The notes under the pieces are model-generated. The model worked only from the letters and a program-made list of their open reading frames with translations. It was not told where the DNA came from and made no database searches. Both the position numbers and the translations under genes were made by a program. This document shows positions 54,537 to 64,000 of a DNA stretch of 64,000 nucleotides, one piece after another; the stretch's first letter is position 1, and every line of letters begins with the position of its first letter. The DNA lies in contig OY821786.1 in NCBI GenBank assembly GCA_963682175.1, forward strand, positions 23,272,501-23,336,500, given 5' to 3'. Origin of the DNA: Triglochin maritima. Lineage: Eukaryota; Streptophyta; Magnoliopsida; Alismatales; Juncaginaceae.

Positions 54537-55190
54537 TCAAGGAACATCAAATGACAACATCGAGTCATGCGGACAAGAGATTTGCCAAGATGGGACCGCT
54601 TCATTGGTACTCTGAGGTGTCATGACGGGCGAACGGTCAAAGCTGAAAGGCTCGAACCACTGACGATATTGGTTGGGTGTAGGCAACATGAATAAGTGGA
54701 GTTGTGTTGCCTCACTAAGGTTTATTTGCTCATCGAACAAACCTTCCAACCAATAGGTGGGTGCATCGGAATGAGTTCCTCAGGCTCATTCGAGGAATGT
54801 GGCACACCAGTCGCACTAAGAATGGGGCTTCTCCCCAAGTCATCCAACAAGGACCACCCACCCTAATTTGTATTATCAAGCATAAGCTTGATCGCAGGTG
54901 GGTCCTTGTTGGAGTCAAGATGAAGCTTAAAAGGCTTAACGGCCATGTGACATGTGGTAGAGACACCTTCTGGTATGGCCATATGCTCAGGTGTGCCCCC
55001 TCAGTAACAGTCTCAACTGAATCATCTAACAAATACTCCCTTTGTACATTCATGTTTGATGCCAACTCACTTTGTTGCATTGCAAAGAGATGCAATGAGT
55101 TTTCTCTGGGCACACAAACATTCTCAACGGGTTGCATTGGTGTTAGGTTTGTTTGTTGATTGGTGTTAGGGTTCTTTCTCTGATTAGTGG
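54537..55190 (-). pseudogene. C-terminal extension of the polyprotein (element D)
   Basis: Minus-strand frames match the element A extension: MQPVENVCVPRENSLHLFAM and QQSELASNMNVQRE (54730-55137), then, after frame changes, LFDEQINLSEATQLHLF and PQSTNEAVPSWQISCPHDS (54537-54749), ending LSFDVP. It confirms that the A extension is a family trait, not a private rearrangement. Broken by at least two frame changes. Confidence 0.78.
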
Positions 55191-55199
55191 ATGAGGCTG

Positions 55200-56100
55200 A
55201 GATTTAAAGGTTGGTCCAAGGGTTCTTGTTGCCTACCAGAGTTGAACACATGAAACTCGACACTCATGTTACCGAATGAGAGCTTCATGAGACCATTTCT
55301 ACAATTAATTTAGCCATTGCAGGTTGCCAGAAATGGTCTACTCAAAATCAAAGGTATTTGAAAGTGGGTGTTCGCAACATGGTTGGTATCGACGACGACA
55401 ACATCTACTAGAAATATAAAATCTCCAACTTTGATGAGCACGTCCTCAATAATCCCCTTTGGGACATGAATGGATCTATCCGCCAATTGGTGGGTGATCT
55501 TAGTTAGTTTCAATTCTCCCAAGTTCAACTGTTGATAAACAGAAAATGAGAGGAGGTTGACCACTGATCTAAATCAAACAATACATTACTCATGCTAGTG
55601 TCCCCTATCGTACACTGAATAGTAGGACACCCAGGGTCCTTGTACTTTGTGGATGTCGGATTGGACAAAAGTGAACTTACACTCGCAACAAAGAATGCTT
55701 CCTGAAGAACATTGGTCTTCCTCTTTGTTGTGCAGAGATCCTTCAACACTTTGGCATGTTGAGGTATTTGTTGGATGACATCCAACAAGGGGATGTTAAC
55801 CTTCACTTGCTTAAAGACCTCTAATATTTTATCCATTGTGTCACTATGATTTTTGGTTAACCTACTAGGATAGGGAGCTTTTGGCAGGTAGCTTTTCTGT
55901 GGTGCCTGAGAAAGAGTCATTGGTGTAGTACCCTCACCCTCGGCCTCTTTCTCACCATCTTTCCCAAGGAGGGGCTGCATAGATGGTGGTGGTGGCAAGG
56001 AAATGTGATTGTCAACCTGCTTTCCATTCCTTAATGTTACAATGGAATTAACATGGTGAACATGTTCCCCCACATGGTTCACTTGCCGCCCCCAGGTACC
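55200..56100 (-). pseudogene. Aspartic protease, broken (element D)
   Basis: Frames 55525-56082 (MNHVGEHVHHVNSIVTLRNG, VKVNIPLLDVIQQIPQHAKV, YKDPGCPTIQCTIGDTSMS) and 55310-55564 (QLADRSIHVPKGIIEDVLIK, IPLILSRPFLATCNG). A frame change falls in the active-site segment, which reads FDLDQW instead of LDLGSAV, and ILGRPF has become ILSRPF. Not functional. Confidence 0.82.
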
Positions 56101-56149
56101 GAACTCTCATTTTGCAAGTGTGGTTGTCGATACGTGCAGGGATTAGCCT

Positions 56150-57510
56150 CAAGCTGGCTAGGCAATGTCCCTCACTCTCTATCATGTACAGACTGAGCCA
56201 ATTGACCCATCTGATGGTCAAGAGATTTGATGGTCTGCTGATTTGAAGTGAGAACTTGACTTCTGGATGACATAAAAAATTTCATTAAGTTCTCAAGTCC
56301 ATGAGTCAAGTTTTCAAGCGAATTAAATCGGGTTTCCATGTTGTTAGAATTTGGGAAACCTGGTGGGTTGCCGATCTGGGCTTGGGGTGGCTGAAAAGAT
56401 TGTGAATGCATGGGAGGTTGGTGTGGTCTGTTAGGTGGTCTAGAGAAGTTTGAAGGACCACCCCAGACATTGTTTTTGTTCCATGAAAAGTTAGGGTGAT
56501 TCCTACATCCGGGATTATATGATGAGTAGGAGTCATTCTTGGATCTATCATAGATGGCATTGACATGTTTCATCCTAGGAGGAATGGATGCACACTCGCC
56601 TCCTGCATGACCTATCCTACCACACAAATAACATGGAATAGGACCAGACGCAGACATATGAGACACACCTTGTTGGTTTTCGAGCTCAATCGAATCCATA
56701 CGGCGCATTAAGGCCACCATGCGTGCCTTGGTGGCCGTAGTGGTATTGACAGCAAATGCGACACCCGATCTAGTCGGGTTTGCATTTGTGATCCTTGCTC
56801 CTGTGCTAGATGATGGTTGTGGTTCTCTCACACTCTCTCACTGCATGGTTTTCTCAGCGAGGTCTTCTAGGAAAGCACATGCCTCCCTTTCATCCTTTCC
56901 TAAGAACACTCCTTGACACATGGACTCAAGGAGTGTTCGGGATGGGATGTGAAGACCTTCGTAGACAATCTGACAAAGGTGCCATAACTCGACGCCATGG
57001 TGAGGGTATGAGGATAGTAGTTCCATGAACCTCTCTAAATATGCATGAAATGATTCGGTATCATGTTAATAAAACGAATTAATTTCGTTCGTCAATTTTT
57101 GAGTCTGATGATTTGGAAAGTACTTCTTGAGGAATGCAGATTGAAATTCATCCCAAGTCCTAAAGGCATTCGCCTGGTTGCTGTACAACCACTTCTTGGC
57201 ATCATCCTTTAGTGAAAAGGAGACAAGCCTAAGATGGATGGAGTCTGTGCCAAGTTGTTGCAGTTTCAACATAGCACATACCTCCTCAAATTCCTTGAGA
57301 AAGATATAGAGATCACCCTTCCCAGTGAAGCGAGGGAGCATAGAGATAAATTGAGGCTTAACCTCAAAGGGTTCCCATTTGCCTCGGGCAGTACGATGCC
57401 TGAAGGTAGAGCAGTATGACTCGGATGAGGTTGTGGACCCCACCTTCTGGACCAGAGGGTGGTGGAGATCCAAAACTTGAGTCATACTCGTGTGGTCCAA
57501 GACTCGCCAT
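56150..57510 (-). pseudogene. gag: Gag: capsid and zinc knuckle, broken (element D)
   Basis: A start near 57510 reads MASLGPHEYDSSFGSPPP, unlike A and C at the very N-terminus. After a frame change near 57395 the capsid part follows (EVKPQFISMLPRFTGKGDLY, WDEFQSAFLKKYFPNHQTQK), a stop at 57066, then CPHHGVELW-type sequence (56838-57026) and 56172-56831 with the complete knuckle CYLCGRIGHAGGEC and the coiled end (SLDHQMGQLAQSVHDRE). Close to A downstream of the N-terminus. Confidence 0.86.
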
Positions 57511-58730
57511 GGTCCCAGGACTGTAGGACACGGGACGGGGATGTGTTCTTAAAGTCGACAATCGAAGACAAATCGATGTTGTATCTCGTCAAACAACCTG
57601 CAATGTCTCGTGACCACACTGGCATGCACAAAGATGCGCACCCACACGAGTCGGACAAAAAATAAAGAAAGCTTTTTTAAAATTTATTTTAAAAATAGCT
57701 AAAGCAGAATTTACGTGGAGGAGAAGACGGGGAGACACAGATGAGACGGAATGACTCTGGAGAGAAAGGAAGAAGTCCTTATGCTATGGCGGGTAGGTAC
57801 TAGTAGAAGTACATAAGCAAGCAAGGCTCAAACAACCTAAGGTTACTATAGGTCCTTACAGCTAGACGATGCCTAACTGTCAGGTCACACGACCTCAATA
57901 AGCCTCACCTCCCTACAGTGGAGACCACAAAGCCCAGCAAGTGAGCCAAGATCTGGAGATCTCGTCTCTCTTACTATCGACGGAGTGGGCAACGTCGATC
58001 ACGCCGTGACGGTCGTGATCGAATCACTCTCCTAATGCGCCTGAGATCCTTAAGGGCCAATGTCTACTTGATTTTAAAGTTAGGTTCTTGATTAGTGTGA
58101 TTTTTGGGGCTAAGGGAAGGGTGATGAAATCCCCCACCTTATCTTATATGAGACAACACCTCCTTAGTAATGTTTTGGAGTCCAAATCAAGAAATCAACT
58201 CTCCAAACAAACGCTCAACTCACACTTGTTGCAATGCAATTCCTATTAACTAATGCATGGTCATACCAAATGCATGATTCAGTGTAGGACATGTGTACCT
58301 CACGCCAGCGCTCAACAACTGAAAGTAAAGCTAAAACAAAGACAAACTACGTGCCTAAGTCAAGTACATGATGCATGACCTAAACAAGCAAGAATGCCTA
58401 GTCTTTTGCTTTGGATTTTAGGGTCCAAGTTGCTTAAAGGGGATTGATTATTGATCTGGGGGCAAACAACAAATCAAAACATGCCATATTGAGCCCCAGA
58501 CCACTATGTTGAAACAACAAACAACCATAAAAAGAAGAGTGCAAGCAGAGCTCACTAGGCCGCTAGTTGGCGGTCCACCACTACTGATTGGCGGTCTGTT
58601 TGTCTATGTTGGTCTCCAAACTCTTTCTGGTGTCTTCCCTTGATCTTTAGAGCCTCCTGAAACAAATAAAACTACAAAACACAAATTAAATGCACTCGAA
58701 TCGTCCAAACAAGAGTCTGGACTGACATCT
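57511..58730 (-). other. Leader of element D
   Basis: No gene. On the minus strand it parallels the A leader, including the palindrome region (58550-58600) followed by CTAGTGAGC, where A, B and C have CTGGTGAG. An A/T-rich run replaces the A-rich run of A near 57660-57710. Confidence 0.65.
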
Positions 58731-58747
58731 CCCCAACAACGGTACCA
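58731..58747 (-). promoter_or_regulatory. Primer-binding site for tRNA-Asp, four transitions (element D)
   Basis: On the minus strand TGGTACCGTTGTTGGGG. Against TGGCGCCGTTGCCGGGG it has three C-to-T and one G-to-A changes, the kind left by cytosine deamination. Not expected to prime well. Confidence 0.82.
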
Positions 58748-58753
58748 AAAACT

Positions 58754-60278
58754 TGTTTAAACGTTTTTATTAATTACCGCAAGTGCACGGCCGCGATGAA
58801 GTGGTGGCAAGTACGGGTTGATCCATTGGGAGGTGAGTAGTCTCTGGTTTGCCAGAAATCATATGACGACTAAAGGGACAAAAGATGTGATTATGCTAAA
58901 TCTAAACTACACAAAACTAGTAACTAAGAAATGCGAAAAAAAGCAATGAAAGATTGGAAATCAAGAAAAGAAGCCCCTAAGGGGTGGAGTGTGTGCACAT
59001 ATGAAGTGATTTAAGTGTTGAATGATGCATGTCGGCACGTATGTGTGTGTGGTGTGTGTGTTTTCATGCATAGGAAGTGTCTAAAGATGTGGCAAAACTT
59101 ATCAATCCATTCACACAACGTATCGACAATTACTACTTCATTATCATAAGATTAGACTCAGCATGAGAAGTGTCTAAAGATATGGCAAGACTCATAAAAA
59201 ACAAAGGTATGTATGGGAGGTGTCTAAATGTTATGGCAAAACCCATCAAAACAAAGTTTCTCCAATCAATCAAGCAAGCAACCACAAATACAAACACTTA
59301 ACTAACATGTAGCATATTCAACAGGAAATTTCAGTCAATAAACATGAGGAAACTAAGCATGGGAAGTGTCTAAATCTTATGACAAAACCCATCAAAAATC
59401 CCGCAACATGTAGATGATTAAAATACCCCCGATGAACATATAAACATACAAGTCTACACAATCAAAAATTCATCAAACATCAAAACTTCACAACATATAT
59501 CTACATCATCTCCACACCCCAAAGGGGGACGGAACTACTCACTAATAATTAAGAATAGAAAACAAAATGAAATTAAACTAAGCATTCAAGAATTGAAAGA
59601 ATTGAAAGAGACAATATGAAAGTAACTATGAAAATTATTATAAATAACATGACTCACATTACAAGTAGCATTCTTCTCCACTTAGGTTTTGCTTCAAGGC
59701 TTTACTCCAAGTAGAGAGAATACAAACAAGTAATGGGTGAATACAAAGGAGAAGGAAGAGTTGAATTTATAGTCATAGAAAAAGGTAATCGGGGACACTC
59801 CCCCGGTATGGGACTAAAAGCATAATATAAATTGACATATAACAACATAACAAGGACCCGACCAAACCATGAATGGTTTGGACCAATTTGGACCGCCAAT
59901 TGGCGGTCGGGAATGGTCGGATCGCGTCTACATTTTGGTGGCTCATTTATGGCTTGATTTCTTGATGTTTGATGAACCCGATTTGGTTGTTCATGTTTGG
60001 GCCCGGATCTAATTGCCAAAATACTCCTCATTATGGTGTGGCGCTTCTTGATTTGCTCATTGATCCTTTTGGTTTTACATCGGGGTCCTTCTCTCTTTAA
60101 TCTCAGTCCATCAGTCTTGCAACTTAGTCCTTTTCTTTGTTTTTTAGTCCTTTTTGAGTCTCTTCTTCCCAAACTAGTTTTTTCCAGAAACATAACCATA
60201 AAATTCATTATGTAGCATTGCTTAGACTAAAAATATAGGATATAGGACACAAATATATGCATGATATGATGACAATCA
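58754..60278 (-). repeat. 5' LTR of element D
   Basis: 1,525 bp. On the minus strand it starts TGATTGTCATCA and ends CGTTTAAACA. Palindrome perfect at 59891-59908. TATA box weak (TATAAATTC, 59763-59771) and USE-like element decayed (GTCCCATACCG). Four copies of the GCCATA...TTTAGACACTTCC motif (59065-59107, 59161-59199, 59211-59250, 59356-59398) against two in A. Confidence 0.9.
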
Positions 60279-61242
60279 GAAGGGGAGAGTGGAGAGAAGA
60301 GGAGGATAGAGGGAAGGATAAGGGGAGCAAGAGGCTAGGAGACTAAGAGGGAGTCAGAGTAGAAGATAGGAGAGATAAAGAAAGAGGAGTGAGAAAGAAA
60401 GATAGAGAGAAGAAGGAGACGGAGAGTGAGAGACTGAGATAGAGTGATAGAGGAGGGGAGAGAGAGAAGGAAAAGGAGCCAGAAGTAGAGGGAGATAGAG
60501 GAGGGAAGGAGGGAGAAGGAGAGAGAAAGAACATAGATGGGATGGAGATGGATACAGAGATGCAAGAGGAGAAGGAGGGAGAGAAGGATAAGGCAAGTGA
60601 GAGAGAGGGAGAGCCAAGAAGATGAGAGAGATGGAGAAGGAAAAAGGGGACAGAGGTGAGGGATTGAAGTAGAGGACAAGGAGAGATAGGGAAGAAGATT
60701 GAAGACGAAGAGTGAAGCATAAGGAGTGAGAAGATAGAAGGGAGGAGAGAATCAGAGAGAGGAGTGAGAAGGAGAGAGAGTGAAGAACAAGCAAGAGGAG
60801 GGAGAGAGAAGGAGAGAAGGAGTGAGAAGGAGAGAGGGGGAGAAGGAAGCATAACAATAGAGGAAGAAGTAGAAGGAGAAGATATAGAAAGATAATGAGA
60901 GAGGGGGAGATATGAGAGAGGAGAGGGAGAAGGAGCGAGAGAAGTAGAATGAGGGACACGAAAGGAGAAAGAGACGGCGAAGGTGGAAATAAAGATGGAG
61001 GAGAGAGGAAGAGAGTGAAGGAGATGGGGGAGAGAGGAGAATGAGATGGAGAGCAAGAGAGAGATCGAAATGGATAGAGAGAAGGAGAGTTGAGAGAAAC
61101 AGAAGTAGAAATAGAAAGAACATGATAAGGAGAGATAGTTAAGAAGAGAGATGGAGAGAGAGAGAAAGAGAAGGAGGAGGAGGGAGAGGGAGAGAGAAGT
61201 AGGATAGTGAAGAAGGAGATGCAAGAGAAATAGAGAAAATTT
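60279..61242 (+). repeat. GA-rich satellite, block G4
   Basis: About 1 kb of the same polypurine satellite on the same strand, with the landmark AGATAGAAGGGAGGAGAG near 60731. It runs into the purine-rich leader of LINE-delta, so the right edge is approximate. No gene. Confidence 0.88.
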
Positions 61243-61348
61243 TTGAAAAAGTAGGAGAGAGAAGCTCTGGGGAGGCATGGGGAAACCTTTGGTTTCCTAG
61301 GTCATGTTCTTGCATTTTTCATCACTTTACTGTTGATTTCCTACTCTA

Positions 61349-63233
61349 ATGGAGCGTTTGGTGAGTTATAGTCTTGTTTCAAGTCTGGTGGTGGATGGTG
61401 GCAGCCATAGGCATCCTCCAAGAGCACACACAAGCCACGGGAGAGTGGCTGCAGCAAGGGGCGAGCAAGTTCCTCCCACAAATGGTGAGGAATTTCAACC
61501 TAAGAAATTGTATGAGTTGTTTGGGGCTGGAGTGAAGGCCAAGATGGCTCTTGAATCCATCAAGCCGGGGCTGAAGGATGGAGCTAAAGTGGCAGTTTGC
61601 ACTAAGGAGCAAGTAGTGGAGGCGTTGAAATCGTGGGACAAGGTTCTTTTTGGGTATTTCGTGGACTTCAAACCTCAACTCCCAACCCTTGAGAGGTATT
61701 TGCATAAACGTTGGGAGCTTCATGGGAGTGTGGAGGTGATTCGTCATCGAAATGGGTTCTGACTTTTCAGATTCACCTTAGACAACGACCGCAATCATGT
61801 TCTTGAGCGAGGTGCTTGGTTTGTTCGGGGCACCCCCTAGTAGTCCAGCAATGGACGCCGGAGGTAGTGACAGAGAGAAGCAAGATGCCATCTATCCCGA
61901 TTTGGCTAGGCTGCCGGAGCTAGACCTTCGTTTTTGGTCACCAACGATTTTGAGCACCATAGCTAGTGTTCTTGGGAAGCCATTATACATGGATGATAAC
62001 ACCGCTTTGGGGAGAAGGCTTGCATTTGCAAGCCTTTGTGTGGAGGTGGACAGAACATTTCAGTACCTGAAGTTCGTTGAGATACAAATCGAAGGTGGTG
62101 CATGGGAGAAGGTTGACATCGAGTATGAATAGAAGTTGTGGCATTGTGGAGTATGTTCAGAGTTTGGACATACTCAGGTTAGGTGCCCACAAAGTCAGCA
62201 TAAGAAGGTGTGGGAGGCTGGAAGACCAGCTATGAAATCCATTCCAAAGGTGCAAAGTTGGGTGGAGGTTGGCTGGAAGGGAGAGACAAAGAAGAATGGC
62301 ACATCTGAGGCGAGACAACATGGAGAGGAGAGTATAGAAGCTGGTGCGAGGGAGGGGCTGGTGGCATATCCTGCTTTGGTGACTTTTGAGCTTGAGGAAG
62401 ACCAAGGCGTGAAGACTCCTAGGGAGGCCATACTGGGCTTGGGCATCGTAACGGAGGTAGAGATCGTAACGGAATGGGAGACCATAATGGGGGAAGATAG
62501 CATAAGAATGGAAATGGTGAGGGCCAGAATAACAGAAAAGCAATCTTTGCTTTTAGAAGAGGAACTAATCAGCATGGAGGAGGGTAGTGGACATTTGAAT
62601 GCACCAACCATGTAGGAGTTTCCTCATTTGGGAGGGACAAAGGTTGCTGCAAAAAGCAACGATGTGAGCAATAGGAAAGAGCAAATCAAGGGGGACCACC
62701 AGCAGATTAGTGGGGGAAACAACCACAAAGGAGTTTCTTTTGCTCCAGCAGGAGGAAGCTTCGCTGGAAACAATTTATAGGGAAACCAACGTGACAAGCT
62801 AATGGTAGGAGAAAATCTCATCTTTGAGGAGAAGCAAGTTAGTGGATTGAGTGGGGTTGTCGGGTGTAGCACCGACCCTAGCCACCTACACCCAAGAGGA
62901 GGCATCATTATCAGGTCAAGGACTTTTAGATATAAGACAACCATTAAGGAGCTAGGTCGTTTTGATTTCCTAGTGGAGCTTGAAGGAAGATAGGACGAAG
63001 AAGGCAGTGCTGCTGAAGGAGGAGAAGAAGATCACGTTTTTGACATCTCTAGTCAGCATGAGGATGGACAAAGGAGGACTAGGTGCAAGGCTGCTTCTCC
63101 ACCACCTACGTTGGACCTTGAGTTATTATCACCATAGCCTGAAGCGTTCCGTGCAATTCGAGATAAGGGACTAGAGCAACCAAAAGCAAACCGAGGCAGT
63201 AACGGACGCAAGTCCCATATTGCGAAGCCATGA
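61349..63233 (+). pseudogene. LINE ORF1: DUF4283 and CCHC knuckle, broken (LINE-delta)
   Basis: Start MERLVSYSLVSSLVVDGG. DUF4283 region VVEALKSWDKVLFGYFVDF; TGA at 61760-61762; the frame changes near 61840, then LARLPELDLRFWSPTILS and LCVEVDRTFQYLKFVEIQI; TAG at 62130-62132; complete knuckle CGVCSEFGHTQVRC (from about 62142); acidic stretch with ITEKQSLLLEEELISME; tail with LDLELLSP and KSHIAKP. The stop TGA (63231-63233) overlaps the ORF2 ATG (63230-63232) as ATGA. Useful as the reference for the ORF1 tail that LINE-beta shares. Confidence 0.84.
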
Positions 63234-63377
63234 ATGTCCTAGTTTGGAATGTGCGCGCTACAAATTTCCCGGTCGTGCACATATTATAAGGGGATGAATA
63301 AAGGAGGCAAAAGAGGATAGCGTGTGCCTCTTGGAGCACAAAGTGAAGCTTAAAAAGTTGGATCGGTTTAGCAATTG
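63230..63377 (+). pseudogene. LINE ORF2 endonuclease, N-terminal fragment (LINE-delta)
   Basis: Reads MNVLVWNVRATNFPVV, then a stop and, in another frame, SWSTK near the position of MEHQVK in LINE-alpha. The catalytic Asn in WNVR is present; nothing beyond about residue 50 remains before the LTR junction. Confidence 0.75.
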
Positions 63378-64000
63378 GATTCGGGTCGGAGCTCCAATAA
63401 ACGAAGTAGATGCATCTAAGACCACCAAATACACTAAGCAAAGCCCAGCACAAATTTCACATGGATCCGGACTTTTTAGACCGCCAATTGGCGGTCCAAG
63501 ACCGCTAATTGGCGGTCACTTTTGGGCCAAATCGTCTTAGATTTCTCTGGGTTACGTATTAGTATGTATTTAGTCCATTTCTGGTATTTGTTTAGTCCCA
63601 CATCGGGGGATTGTCCCGATTTGCCTTTTTCCATGGCTATAAATAGAACTCTTCACCTTCCATTGTAATCACTCCATATTTTGAGTGGCTATTCTTCCTA
63701 CTAGAAGTGAGGCCTTGAAGCACACACTAAAGTAGTAGGATGCTACTTGAAATGTGAGTCATTTTATCAATAAAGTTTTGTGTTTCTTTCATTGTTTGTT
63801 TATGCTTCTTTTATTGTTTGTGCATGTTTTAGTTTAATCGTCTTTTATTTCTAGCTTAGTTTTAATATGCTTTCTTTGCTTAGTTTAATAATTAGTGTAA
63901 TGTTTAGTGAGTAGTTCCATCCCCTTTGGGGGGTGGAGTAGATGTACATACATGCATTAGAGAATGGGATGAATGATTTATTTTTGATGTGTTGATCAAA
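63378..64000 (+). repeat. LTR of the A family, start missing, runs off the window
   Basis: Matches the A LTR from its base 261 or so (GGGTCGGAGCTCCAATAAAC). Palindromes at 63479-63496 (perfect) and 63500-63517, USE-like element 63595-63605, TATA box 63638-63646 with 32 bases between. It has the two-palindrome form of the 5' LTR of A. Whether an internal region follows cannot be seen. Confidence 0.88.

Larger units (their letters stand above)
54114..60278 (-). mobile_element. Element D: decayed pol-less LTR retrotransposon, closest to A, 3' end lost
   Basis: On the minus strand: 5' LTR (60278-58754), primer site, leader, gag, protease, C-terminal extension and part of the 3' block. The 3' LTR is absent; the sequence joins C at 54114. 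Gag, protease and extension follow element A closely but contain many stops and frame changes. Its left-hand LTR end abuts GA satellite at 60279. A target duplication cannot be tested because one end is missing. Confidence 0.88.
61243..63377 (+). mobile_element. LINE-delta: L1-type LINE, cut by an LTR
   Basis: Leader from about 61243 (AGAGAGAAGCTCTGGGGAGG, shared with LINE-beta), ORF1 61349-63233, ORF2 start 63230. At 63377 LINE sequence (aligning to KMERFKR of LINE-alpha) changes into LTR sequence at a shared TTTAGCAA. The remainder of ORF2 is missing. Confidence 0.86.

Overview
This window is repeat-only plant chromatin. The evidence is LTR retrotransposons of the Athila/Tat type of Ty3-gypsy (primer-binding site matching plant tRNA-Asp, plant-style gag and protease), a plant L1-type LINE with a DUF4283/CCHC ORF1, and about 14 kb of purine-rich satellite. 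No host gene, tRNA or rRNA gene could be supported. The organism is a flowering plant; the species cannot be named from the sequence.

Layout. 1-194: edge of another element. 195-7263 (-): element E, a decayed gag-pol element, interrupted by a 1.3-kb solo LTR (5435-6747). 7264-18271 (+): LINE-alpha, split by element A (7487-16063, LTRs and 5-bp target duplication intact). 18272-28079: GA satellite, interrupted by a solo LTR (21433-22824) and a 151-bp LINE tail (24416-24566). 28080-42383 (+): LINE-beta, split by element B (29435-36791) and by a second solo LTR (37499-38993). 42384-47204: GA satellite. 47205-54113 (+): element C. 54114-60278 (-): element D, tail to tail with C. 60279-61242: GA satellite. 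61243-63377 (+): LINE-delta. 63378-64000 (+): LTR running off the window.

How the parts relate. E is the only copy with reverse transcriptase, RNase H and integrase. A, B, C and D share its leader, primer site, gag-type protein and 3' noncoding block, but carry no pol. In A, B and D a related C-terminal polypeptide follows the protease position; B has lost capsid and protease yet keeps one open 492-residue frame. They look like a non-autonomous (TR-GAG-like) lineage mobilised by an E-like partner.

The points most worth a second look are the shared C-terminal domain, the small B protein, an snRNA-type promoter (USE plus TATA at fixed spacing) in the LTRs, conserved palindromes in the LTRs and leader, and the roughly 2-kb higher-order unit of the GA satellite. 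All coding assignments rest on reading motifs by eye; identities between copies are visual impressions, not computed values.
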